Part shown: in pieces, positions 24,468 through 31,699 of the stretch
How positions within the stretch are numbered: the stretch's first letter is position 1
Layout of the letters: every line of letters starts with the position of its first letter
Origin: an uncultured Megasphaera sp.
GTDB taxonomy: Bacteria; Bacillota; Negativicutes; Veillonellales; Megasphaeraceae
Length of the DNA: 64,000 nucleotides
Assembly: GCA_934202965.1 (NCBI GenBank)
Contig: CAKPYN010000005.1
Location: forward strand, 44,609 to 108,608
Direction of reading: 5' to 3'
Position numbers and translations under genes: made by a program
Notes under the pieces: model-generated
The model's database searches: none
The model's input: the letters and a program-made list of their open reading frames with translations, nothing else
What the model was told of the DNA's origin: nothing

Positions 24468-24497
24468 TTGATTTCTTCTTTTTTTACAAAATATGAT
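24468..24497 (+). promoter_or_regulatory. Promoter of the putative antitoxin RNA
   Basis: TTGATT (24468-24473) and TATGAT (24492-24497) are 18 bp apart on the + strand. The start near 24504 would give a short RNA ending at the hairpin near 24594. Confidence 0.5.
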
Positions 24498-24503
24498 GAA
24501 ATA

Positions 24504-24594
24504 AAAACAGAGATAGTTCGATGGCTGCACATCGGCTCTCCTCGTTGTTTTATAGACTGAAGAAGGCCGTGTACCGCATGGTATGCGTTTTTTT
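24504..24594 (+). ncRNA. Putative antisense antitoxin RNA
   Basis: This RNA of about 90 nt is bounded by a promoter (24468-24497) and a terminator (CGCAT/ATGCG followed by seven T, 24575-24594). It has an internal hairpin CGATG/CATCG. It runs opposite to the 3' untranslated part of the toxin mRNA, whose own terminator (CGATG/CATCG with GAG/CTC flanks and TGTTTTTATTT on the - strand, about 24502-24538) lies at the other end of the overlap. Convergent overlap with a terminator at each end is the txpA/ratA and bsrG/SR4 layout. No expression evidence. Confidence 0.5.
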
Positions 24595-24610
24595 CGTTAC
24601 GTCTTACTAT

Positions 24611-24685
24611 TTACCGTATTGAAATAATCAACACGACTAATGTAGCGAATGCTATCATCAATGATAATGCTTCGTATACACTCAT
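24611..24685 (-). CDS. Small hydrophobic peptide, candidate type I toxin (holin-like)
   Basis: The 24-residue peptide MSVYEALSLMIAFATLVVLI, then ISIR, has the M-S/T-V-Y-E-A/S-L start and single membrane helix of TxpA/BsrG/PepG-like toxins, which damage the membrane. It is shorter than most, which carry a basic tail. An in-frame ATG three codons upstream (24694) directly abuts a GAAA-capped hairpin, CTCGC-GAAA-GCGAG (24695-24708), preceded by a second hairpin ACTTGAA/TTCAAGT (24713-24728). In such mRNAs the ribosome site is usually hidden in structure. It sits in a gene-poor stretch next to two broken genes. Confidence 0.55.
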   Translation of the reverse strand: MSVYEALSLMIAFATLVVLIISIR

Positions 24686-24694
24686 GTTGATCAT

Positions 24695-25062
24695 CTCGCT
24701 TTCGCGAGGAAAACTTGAATTTTCAAGTGATGTTCTTTCTTTTAGGTTGCAGACTATGATAAAAGTTTGGAAAATGGGAGTACTACAAAAAAACAATTCT
24801 CTCGTAAACACAACATAATGCAGTACATAGAAAAAAGCTATGACCGTATCATATGTAATACGTATACAGCCGTGGCTTTCTTGTTTATTCTATATGATAT
24901 TTTTGATACAGCTTTTTATAGTTGTTCGGTGACATATAATTGCAATGATCATGAATATGCACGGCGTTGTAAAAAGCATGGATGTATTTAAACACCAACA
25001 GGTATGCTTGTTGGTAATTTTAAATTTTAAATCGATTCAGCTGTATCAGCCCGAAAAGCACG
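24695..25062. other. AT-rich gap upstream of the toxin candidate
   Basis: Apart from the two leader hairpins of the toxin and a small hairpin CACCAACA/TTGTTGG (about 24991-25013), I see no feature. Short open frames here show no family resemblance. Confidence 0.5.
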
Positions 25063-25102
25063 AAAAAACCTTGCTGAAGAATGTACTTCGGCAAGGTTTT
25101 TT
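25063..25102. terminator. Bidirectional terminator before the sirtuin gene end
   Basis: AAAAAACCTTGC and GCAAGGTTTTTT enclose a loop with its own pairing. A tracts on one side and T tracts on the other serve both strands; on the - strand it ends the sirtuin-HD operon. Confidence 0.85.
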
Positions 25103-25127
25103 ATTTCTATTTGTGGTTTCTATGAAG

Positions 25128-25850
25128 TTATACGGTAATATGGCTGAATACCTGTCCAATCGGTTCTTTTATCACTAAATCAGCGGAACTGTCCATATCG
25201 GTAGACGATTTATTAATGAGAACCAGCTTATGCCCATTATAATACCGTACTAAGCCGGCTGCCGGATAGACAACGAGGGACGTACCACCGATGATTAACA
25301 TATCGGCGTGGCTGATATAGTACAGAGCCTGTTCAATGACATCGTTATCAAGGCCTTCTTCATACAACACGACGTCGGGTTTGATTGGACCGCCGCAGGC
25401 ATCACATTTGGGAACGCCTGTAGAATGGAGAATATATTCGGCGTCAAAAAACTTGTGACAATGTTCGCAGAAATTGCGATGAACGCTGCCGTGCAGTTCC
25501 AATACATTTTTGCTGCCGGCTTTTTGATGTAGTCCGTCGATGTTTTGGGTAATGATGGCTTTTAATTTTCCTGCTTTTTCCAGTTCAGCCAGTTTAATGT
25601 GAGCCATATTGGGTTTCGCGTCCAAGCAGAGCATTTTATCACGATAAAAACGATAAAATTCTTCTGGATTTTCACGATAAAAGGTGTGGCTTAAAATATG
25701 TTCCGGCGGGTATTGGTATTTTTGGTTATACAGACCGTCTACACTGCGAAAATCGGGAATGCCGCTTTCTGTTGATACGCCGGCGCCGCCAAAAAAGACA
25801 ATATTATTTGAATGTTGTACCATATCCGTAAATTGTTCTATCGGTGTCAT
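25128..25850 (-). CDS. NAD-dependent protein deacylase (sirtuin)
   Basis: The 240-residue product is a bacterial Sir2 protein: GAGVSTESGIPDFRS near residue 24 (NAD binding), TQNIDGLHQKAG, the catalytic histidine in LELHGSVHR, four zinc cysteines (CEHC and CDAC) and GGTSLVVYPAAG. It removes acetyl or longer acyl groups from lysines using NAD. GAGGAGG lies 10 nt before the ATG at 25850, which I prefer to the TTG three codons upstream. It is downstream of, and close to, the HD gene (12 bp after the short gap), so they form an operon. Confidence 0.94.
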   Translation of the reverse strand: MTPIEQFTDMVQHSNNIVFFGGAGVSTESGIPDFRSVDGLYNQKYQYPPEHILSHTFYRENPEEFYRFYRDKMLCLDAKPNMAHIKLAELEKAGKLKAIITQNIDGLHQKAGSKNVLELHGSVHRNFCEHCHKFFDAEYILHSTGVPKCDACGGPIKPDVVLYEEGLDNDVIEQALYYISHADMLIIGGTSLVVYPAAGLVRYYNGHKLVLINKSSTDMDSSADLVIKEPIGQVFSHITV

Positions 25851-25871
25851 AATAATCAATCCTCCTCATAC

Positions 25872-26363
25872 TTATAGATCGAATGTTTCTTTTAAAAGTT
25901 GAATACCGCTGGTCGTGCGAAATACGCGCTGGCAAACTTGGCGAATCGCATCTTTGCCGAGCCGATCTTCATAGGCGTTGACAAGAAAATCTGCTTCTAA
26001 AAGAATTTGATAGTCCAGTCCGTCGACGTCGTGGTATGTATGATGGTGAGCGATGAGAAAACATACGCGTTCGATGACATCTTCGGGATAGCCAAGAGAT
26101 GTCAAAATATCTCGTGCCGGAGCCGGCCCTTCTTGTTCCTGATATATGCCGCTGGTGCTGCCGTATTTTTTTTCGGCCGCATGAATACCAATGTCATGAA
26201 GAACAGCTGCTGTGACTAGCGTGTGCTGCGTGGAAGCGGGTATATGTTCCAATTTGCCGATAAGATCGGCATACGTATAGACTTTAAGAAAATGTTGAAT
26301 GCGCCGTGCGTCGCCATGGTCAAAGGCGATGGCTTTTGCAATCAGTTGTGGAAGTGCTGTCAT
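25872..26363 (-). CDS. HD-domain phosphohydrolase
   Basis: The product (163 residues) carries an HD domain: a first His in FDHGDARRIQHFLKV, VLHDIG for the HD pair near residue 57, and HHHTYHD near residue 108. Such small proteins hydrolyse nucleotides or related phosphate esters; the substrate is not evident. The ATG at 26363 is 6 nt after GCAGGAG; an ATG two codons earlier overlaps the ribosome site. Confidence 0.85.
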   Translation of the reverse strand: MTALPQLIAKAIAFDHGDARRIQHFLKVYTYADLIGKLEHIPASTQHTLVTAAVLHDIGIHAAEKKYGSTSGIYQEQEGPAPARDILTSLGYPEDVIERVCFLIAHHHTYHDVDGLDYQILLEADFLVNAYEDRLGKDAIRQVCQRVFRTTSGIQLLKETFDL

Positions 26364-26590
26364 ATACATCTCCTGCCTTTCTGATTGTTATTATACTACA
26401 GGATCATAAAAAATATATGTAAAACAAGAAAAAGTCTGAATTTAAAATAGTAGCATTTTAGGACGCAAAGTATTTAGGTGGATATATTCGTTTGTATAAA
26501 AATGTGAAGATTTACGATAAGAACCTAGGCTATATAAGGAAAACCCTTTTATCTATGCAAAAAATGTACTATAATATATAAAGTATAAAA

Positions 26591-26619
26591 CTGTCAAATA
26601 CAAATTTTTGTGATATAAT
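26591..26619 (+). promoter_or_regulatory. Promoter of the mmdA operon
   Basis: CTGTCA (26591-26596) and TATAAT (26614-26619) are 17 bp apart, about 35 bp before the mmdA start. The rest of the 26370-26655 gap is AT-rich and holds nothing else I can name. Confidence 0.5.
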
Positions 26620-26655
26620 ATAACTCTATGTGGCACGTAGTAATGGAGGTGCAAT

Positions 26656-28185
26656 ATGGCTACAGTTCAGGAAAAAATTGATCAGTTCCATGAAAAACTC
26701 GCGAAAATCGAGATGGGCGGCGGTCAAAAACGGATTGATAAACAACATGAAAAAGGGAAAATGACAGCAAGAGAACGGCTGACCGCCTTGTTTGATGAAG
26801 GCAGCTTTACGGAAATCAGCCAGTTTATTCGTCATCGCTGCACGAATTTTAATATGCAGGAAAAAGAAATCCCTGGTGACGGCGTTGTTACGGGTTATGG
26901 TACGATACATGGACGTTTAGTGTATGCGTATGCTGAAGATTTCACTGTAGAAGGCGGGTCGTTGGGCGAAATGCATGCCCATAAAATTTGCCAGGTCCAG
27001 GAAATGGCCTTGAAAATGGGCGCACCGATTATTGGTATTAATGATTCCGGTGGTGCTCGTATTCAAGAAGGCGTCGATGCCTTGTCCGGCTTTGGACGTA
27101 TTTTCATGAACAATACGTCGGCATCTGGCGTAATTCCGCAAATTTCGGTTATTATGGGGCCCTGTGCCGGCGGTGCTGTATATAGCCCAGCATTGACAGA
27201 TTTTATTTTTATGGTCAAAAATACGTCTAATATGTTCATTACGGGTCCGTCCGTTATCAAATCGGTAACGGCAGAAGAAGTGTCGGCCGAAGAATTAGGC
27301 GGTGCAGTGACACATAGCACGGTATCCGGCGTAACTCATTTTGCTTGTGAAAATGAAATGGACTGCATCCAGAAAATTAAGATGCTCCTTGACTTCCTTC
27401 CCAGCAATAATATGGAAGAAGCACCGATTGCCGACAACAGTGACGATCCGCAGCGTGCTGATGAAAGCTTGAATGCGATTATTCCAGACAGCAGCAACAT
27501 GCCGTATGATATGCTGGATGTTATTAAATCGTGCGTTGATAATGGTGAAGTTTTCCAAGTGTTGGAAAATTATGCGCTGAATATTATTACCGGTTTTGCA
27601 CGCTTTGATGGACAGACTGTTGGTATTATTGCCAATCAGCCAAAATTTCTTGCCGGCTGCTTAGATATTAATGCCTCCGATAAGGCAGCTCGTTTTATCC
27701 GCTTCTGTGACAGTTTCAATATTCCCTTAGTTACCTTTGTGGATGTACCGGGATTTTTGCCGGGAACGACGCAGGAATTTGGCGGTATTATTCGTCATGG
27801 CGCAAAAATGCTGTATGCATATTGTGAAGCTACCGTTCCGAAAGTGACGGTCGTTACACGAAAAGCCTATGGCGGTGCCTATATTGCCATGTGCTGCCGC
27901 CAGCTCGGCGCGGATATGGTATTTGCCTGGCCGACCGCAGAAATTGCTGTTATGGGTCCTGATGGTGCAGCCAATATTATTTTCAAGCGCGATCCGGAAA
28001 AAGAAAAGAAAAAGCAAGAATATATTGAAGATTTTGCGAACCCCTATAAAGCAGCAGAACATGGCTATGTAGACTGCATTATTGAACCAAAAGAAACACG
28101 CCCGCGCGTGATTAGTGCTTTAGCTATGTTGTACAGCAAACGGGAAGAACGACCAGCTAAAAAACACGGCAACATGCCATTATAA
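26656..28185 (+). CDS. mmdA: Methylmalonyl-CoA decarboxylase alpha subunit / carboxyltransferase
   Basis: The product (509 residues) is an acyl-CoA carboxyltransferase of the PccB/MmdA type, transferring the carboxyl of (S)-methylmalonyl-CoA to biotin. Seen are TARERLTALFDEGSFTEI near residue 37, INDSGGARIQEG, the oxyanion segment MGPCAGGAVYSPALTDF, a second crotonase fold with VDVPGFLPGTTQEFGG, then KAYGGAYIAMCC and AEIAVMGPDGAANI. The length separates it from glutaconyl-CoA decarboxylase alpha (about 580). The first of three genes, mmdA-mmdD-mmdC. GGAGGTGCAAT precedes the ATG. Substrate could also be propionyl-CoA/malonyl-CoA type in a transcarboxylase. Confidence 0.92.
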   Translation: MATVQEKIDQFHEKLAKIEMGGGQKRIDKQHEKGKMTARERLTALFDEGSFTEISQFIRHRCTNFNMQEKEIPGDGVVTGYGTIHGRLVYAYAEDFTVEGGSLGEMHAHKICQVQEMALKMGAPIIGINDSGGARIQEGVDALSGFGRIFMNNTSASGVIPQISVIMGPCAGGAVYSPALTDFIFMVKNTSNMFITGPSVIKSVTAEEVSAEELGGAVTHSTVSGVTHFACENEMDCIQKIKMLLDFLPSNNMEEAPIADNSDDPQRADESLNAIIPDSSNMPYDMLDVIKSCVDNGEVFQVLENYALNIITGFARFDGQTVGIIANQPKFLAGCLDINASDKAARFIRFCDSFNIPLVTFVDVPGFLPGTTQEFGGIIRHGAKMLYAYCEATVPKVTVVTRKAYGGAYIAMCCRQLGADMVFAWPTAEIAVMGPDGAANIIFKRDPEKEKKKQEYIEDFANPYKAAEHGYVDCIIEPKETRPRVISALAMLYSKREERPAKKHGNMPL

Positions 28186-28199
28186 GGGGAGGATACGAG

Positions 28200-28697
28200 A
28201 TGGAAGAAACAGCAGTTGTTTCGATGGAATTTGTCTTAGTGGCCCTTATTGCATTAGCCGTTTTGCTGGGAATTGTTTGGTATGTCGTAGCAAGCCGGAC
28301 GCGTGAATTTGACCGGCGTATTGCGAAATTAGAAGAAGAAAATGCCCATTTGCGCAGTGTGATTGAAACAGCATGCCGAGCAGATGCAAAACAAACGGCA
28401 TCTGTACAGCCAAAACAAGAAAAAGTAGCGTCAACTGATGAAACTGTAGGGCCCGTTCCTGTGCAGCATCCGATTGTACCGGTAGGAACACGTCATCCGG
28501 CAGTTGTACCGGCACGGCCGGTTGCTGTCATTCCCAAGAATGAATCATCTGGGAATTTGTCGCCGGAAATTGTAGCGGTTATTATGGCTGCTGTGGCAGC
28601 TTGCGGATATTCTCCTGCAGCTATCCGCTCCATTCGTCCGGTTCATCGACGCAGCCGAAATTGGGTTATGGCAGGCAGATTAGCTAATATGAAATAG
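28200..28697 (+). CDS. mmdD: Decarboxylase delta subunit (OadG/MmdD family)
   Basis: The product (165 residues) has one N-terminal membrane helix (about residues 8-30), a charged coiled segment, a Pro/Val-rich linker and the conserved C-terminal LSPEIVAVIMAAVAACGY with a final NWVMAGR. That end binds the alpha subunit in Veillonella-type methylmalonyl-CoA decarboxylase and holds the complex to the membrane subunit. It follows mmdA by 14 bp with GGGGAGG as ribosome site. Confidence 0.85.
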   Translation: MEETAVVSMEFVLVALIALAVLLGIVWYVVASRTREFDRRIAKLEEENAHLRSVIETACRADAKQTASVQPKQEKVASTDETVGPVPVQHPIVPVGTRHPAVVPARPVAVIPKNESSGNLSPEIVAVIMAAVAACGYSPAAIRSIRPVHRRSRNWVMAGRLANMK

Positions 28698-28737
28698 ACA
28701 ATACCATCACGATGTAAATGATCCAGGAGGATATAGA

Positions 28738-29160
28738 ATGAAAAAATTTAAAGTAACCGTCAATGGACAATCCTATGAAGTAGAAGTAGAAGAAGTAGGC
28801 ATACCGTCGGCCGCGCCTGCTGCAGTTCCTACTCCGGCTCCCCAGCCGGCAGCCCCCGCAGCTCCGGCAGCAACACCAGCACCAGCACCTAAAGTATCGC
28901 AGCCAGCAGCAGTTCCCATCGCAGCCGGCCCTGTTCCGGAAGGAGCAATTGCTGTAAAAGCACCGATGCCAGGGAAAATTTCCGCATTAAAAACAGAAGT
29001 CGGCAGTGCTGTCAAACGCGGCGATGTCCTGCTTGTATTAGAAGCCATGAAAATGCAGAACGATATTACAGCAACCGCGGATGGCACGCTTCATGAAATA
29101 CGTGTCAATGTAGGTGACAATGTAAAAACTGGTGATGTGTTAGCTGTTATTACGAAATAA
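28738..29160 (+). CDS. mmdC: Biotin carrier (gamma) subunit of the decarboxylase
   Basis: The 140-residue protein has an N-terminal VTVNGQSYEVEVEEV segment, a long Pro-Ala linker (about residues 20-60), and a biotinyl domain with LEAMKMQNDI. It carries the carboxyl group from MmdA to the membrane subunit MmdB. AGGAGGATATAGA precedes the ATG. A long terminator follows directly, so mmdB is not part of this transcript and is not found elsewhere in the window. Confidence 0.92.
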   Translation: MKKFKVTVNGQSYEVEVEEVGIPSAAPAAVPTPAPQPAAPAAPAATPAPAPKVSQPAAVPIAAGPVPEGAIAVKAPMPGKISALKTEVGSAVKRGDVLLVLEAMKMQNDITATADGTLHEIRVNVGDNVKTGDVLAVITK

Positions 29161-29175
29161 CGGAGATAGTCATAT

Positions 29176-29244
29176 ATCCTATTGACGTATAGCTGAGGAG
29201 AATACATACTTTTTAGGTATACGTTGATAGGATTTTTCTTTTTG
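29176..29244 (+). terminator. Long-stem terminator after mmdC
   Basis: ATCCTAT-TG-ACGTAT and ATACGT-TG-ATAGGAT pair over 15 positions and are followed by TTTTCTTTTTG. Confidence 0.8.
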
Positions 29245-29246
29245 TA

Positions 29247-29276
29247 TTGACAAGTGATAGGATGCTTTGCTATAGT
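29247..29276 (+). promoter_or_regulatory. Promoter of the HMA-domain gene
   Basis: TTGACA (29247-29252) and TATAGT (29271-29276) are 18 bp apart. An ArsR-type operator follows just after the expected start. Confidence 0.7.
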
Positions 29277-29288
29277 ATAGGCAGATAA

Positions 29289-29312
29289 ATGAACAATTAC
29301 TCATATGTTCAT
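29289..29312 (+). promoter_or_regulatory. ArsR/SmtB-type operator 1
   Basis: The site ATGAACAATTACTCATAT (29289-29306), extended by GTTCAT to 29312, agrees at 16 of 18 positions with operator 2 at 29616. ATGAACA with an inverted TTCAT half is the usual CadC/CzrA/SmtB binding pattern. Its place downstream of the promoter suits a metal-released repressor. No arsR-family gene is in the window. Confidence 0.6.
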
Positions 29313-29336
29313 GATTGAAAGAAGGGGAGATGTACC

Positions 29337-29555
29337 ATGAAAAAAAGCTATAAAATTGAAGTAGATTGTGCCAACTGTGCTAATAAAATGGAAGAAGCAG
29401 CAAAGAAGACTGACGGTGTCAAAGATGCTATCGTCAATTTTATGCTTCTTAAAATGAAAGTAGAGTTTGAAGATGGACAGGATGCCAACGCTGTGATGGA
29501 ACAGGTTCGCAAAAACTGTAAACGGATAGATGACGATTTTGAAATTTATTTATAA
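29337..29555 (+). CDS. Stand-alone heavy-metal-associated (HMA) domain protein
   Basis: The 72-residue protein is one ferredoxin-like HMA domain with the metal site DCANCANKMEEA near residue 10. The aspartate before the CxxC pair is typical for the domains of Zn/Cd/Pb pumps rather than copper chaperones. It appears to be the detached N-terminal domain or chaperone of the P-type ATPase 100 bp downstream, which lacks one. GAAGGGGAG precedes the ATG, and a terminator separates the two genes, which have matching operators. Confidence 0.88.
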   Translation: MKKSYKIEVDCANCANKMEEAAKKTDGVKDAIVNFMLLKMKVEFEDGQDANAVMEQVRKNCKRIDDDFEIYL

Positions 29556-29561
29556 CGCAAG

Positions 29562-29607
29562 AAAAAGACGCTTTTACAAAATGCAGGGTGATGCAGCGTC
29601 TTTTTTT
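29562..29607 (+). terminator. Terminator between the HMA gene and the ATPase gene
   Basis: AAAAAGACGC and GCGTCTTTTTTT flank a 23-nt loop. Its presence, with a second operator after it, implies separate control or partial read-through. Confidence 0.8.
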
Positions 29608-29615
29608 ACCATAAC

Positions 29616-29635
29616 ATATGAACAATCATTCATAT
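29616..29635 (+). promoter_or_regulatory. ArsR/SmtB-type operator 2
   Basis: ATATGAACAATCATTCATAT is an almost perfect palindrome and matches operator 1. It lies 21 bp before the ATPase start. A TATAAA at 29633 partly overlaps it and may be the -10 box. Confidence 0.6.
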
Positions 29636-29656
29636 AAAAAGAAAGAAGGCTAAGTC

Positions 29657-31594
29657 ATGAATAAAAAGCAAAAAAAGACGTTGATACGTATTATTGCAGC
29701 GGTTATTTTACTGTGCATTATCTATGTTCTTCCTATCAGCGGTTGGATGCGATTTGCAGCATATATGGTTCCCTACGGCATTATCGGGTATGATGTATTG
29801 CGTAAAGCGGTCAAAGGAATTTGTAACCGTCAAGTTTTTGATGAAAATTTTCTGATGGCCGTAGCTACCATTGGCGCCTTGGCATTAGCTGTTTATGAAG
29901 ACGGTGATTATACAGAAGCTATTGCGGTTATGCTGTTTTATCAGATTGGTGAATTATTCCAAGGCTATGCGGTAGGCAAGAGCCGCAAAAATATTAGTGA
30001 ACTCATGGATATTCGTCCTGATTATGCCAATATTGAAGTAAACGGCAAGTTGGAACAAGTCGATCCAGATGAAGTGGAAATTGGCACGATACTTGTTGTA
30101 CAGCCTGGTGAAAAAGTACCTATTGATGGTGTCGTTGTATCTGGTACGTCTAGTTTAAATACAAGTGCTCTGACAGGTGAAAGCGTACCGCGAGATGTAA
30201 GCCCGGGTGAAGAGATTATCAGCGGTTGTATTAATATGACAGGCGTACTGCATATCAAGACGACCAAGGAATTTGATGAATCGACTGTATCCAAGATTTT
30301 GGATCTCGTAGAAAATGCCAGTTCCCGCAAATCCAAATCCGAAGCTTTTATTTCCAAATTTGCCCGCGTATATACGCCGGTTGTTTGTTACAGTGCCTTG
30401 GCATTAGCTGTTATTCCGCCGCTTGTTCGGATATTGGTTATGGGCACGACTCCTATGTGGGAGGATTGGATATATCGTGCATTGACGTTTTTGGTTATCA
30501 GTTGTCCTTGTGCATTGGTTATCAGTGTGCCTCTTAGCTTTTTTGCCGGTATCGGAGGCGCAAGTCATGCGGGTATATTAATTAAAGGCTCAAACTATAT
30601 GGAAACGCTGGCTAAAGTTAAGACCGTTGTTTTTGATAAGACGGGTACATTGACAGAAGGCGTGTTTGAAGTAGATGCGGTTCATCACAATACACTGGAC
30701 AAAGAAAAATTGATTGAATATGCAGCAATTGCTGAAAGCGCATCTTCTCATCCGATTAGTAAAAGTTTACAGCATGCCTATGGAAAACCTGTCGATAGAA
30801 ATCGTGTTGCCAATATTCAAGAAATTAGCGGCCAGGGTATTACTGCCGACGTGGATGGGGTATCGATTGCCGTTGGCAATGATAAATTGATGAAACAGTT
30901 GCATATTCCATATGTAGACTGCCATAAAATAGGAACCATTGTACATGTAGCGATACAAGAAACCTATGCGGGACATATCGTCATTGCTGATAAAATAAAA
31001 GCAACATCTCCGCAGGCTGTTGCGGCCTTGAAGCGGTGCGGCGTAAAAAAAACGGTTATGCTTACTGGTGATACGGCGTCAACAGCGCAACACGTAGCCT
31101 CTGTATTACATGTTGATGATGTATATAGTGAGTTGCTGCCGGCAGATAAAGTGACTAAAGTAGAAACGCTTCTCCAAAAAGAAGGAAGCGACAAATTGGC
31201 TTTTGTTGGTGATGGGATTAATGACGCGCCCGTATTATCACGTGCGGATATAGGCATTGCGATGGGGGCTATGGGTTCGGATGCAGCCATTGAAGCTGCC
31301 GATGTGGTACTGATGGATGACGATTTGCTGAAGGTTTCAGCAGCGATTCAAATTGCCCGCAAATGTATGCGTATTGTGTATGAAAATATATGGTTTGCTA
31401 TCGGCATCAAAGTACTTTGCCTGTTATTGGGAGCAATTGGCTTGGCCAATATGTGGCTGGCTATTTTTGCTGATGTCGGTGTGATGGTCTTAGCTGTTTT
31501 AAATGCAATTCGTGCATTATTTGTAAAAAATTGCATCGAACAGCGACAGATACAGGAGTCAGGTTCTCCGGCAATAAGCAAGGTTTCTTCATAA
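29657..31594 (+). CDS. Heavy-metal P1B-type ATPase (Zn/Cd/Pb exporter type), without HMA domain
   Basis: The 645-residue pump has about eight membrane helices. Key motifs are TGES (173-176), the transmembrane metal site CPC (283-285), the phosphorylated aspartate D327 in DKTGTLTEG, an HP motif in SSHPIS, and GDGINDAPVL. The CPC site and D-C-x-x-C partner fit the ZntA/CadA subgroup. It has no N-terminal HMA domain, which is encoded separately upstream. AGAAAGAAGG precedes the ATG. Specificity for Zn, Cd or Pb is inferred. Confidence 0.93.
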   Translation: MNKKQKKTLIRIIAAVILLCIIYVLPISGWMRFAAYMVPYGIIGYDVLRKAVKGICNRQVFDENFLMAVATIGALALAVYEDGDYTEAIAVMLFYQIGELFQGYAVGKSRKNISELMDIRPDYANIEVNGKLEQVDPDEVEIGTILVVQPGEKVPIDGVVVSGTSSLNTSALTGESVPRDVSPGEEIISGCINMTGVLHIKTTKEFDESTVSKILDLVENASSRKSKSEAFISKFARVYTPVVCYSALALAVIPPLVRILVMGTTPMWEDWIYRALTFLVISCPCALVISVPLSFFAGIGGASHAGILIKGSNYMETLAKVKTVVFDKTGTLTEGVFEVDAVHHNTLDKEKLIEYAAIAESASSHPISKSLQHAYGKPVDRNRVANIQEISGQGITADVDGVSIAVGNDKLMKQLHIPYVDCHKIGTIVHVAIQETYAGHIVIADKIKATSPQAVAALKRCGVKKTVMLTGDTASTAQHVASVLHVDDVYSELLPADKVTKVETLLQKEGSDKLAFVGDGINDAPVLSRADIGIAMGAMGSDAAIEAADVVLMDDDLLKVSAAIQIARKCMRIVYENIWFAIGIKVLCLLLGAIGLANMWLAIFADVGVMVLAVLNAIRALFVKNCIEQRQIQESGSPAISKVSS

Positions 31595-31699
31595 AGCGGA
31601 TATTCGATTTGATGTGCATAAAAACTTGAAAAATATGTATTATTGTGCTATGATAAAAAACGTAGATATTGGTATTCATAGTTTGGAGGATGCATAAAA

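Noticed and set aside
24767..24991. Open frame of 74 codons upstream of the toxin candidate
   Set aside because: It has no ribosome site, biased composition or family resemblance, and overlaps the inferred toxin promoter region.
28802..28900. Low-complexity GC-rich stretch as a foreign insertion
   Set aside because: It is the Ala-Pro linker of the biotin carrier subunit, normal for the family.
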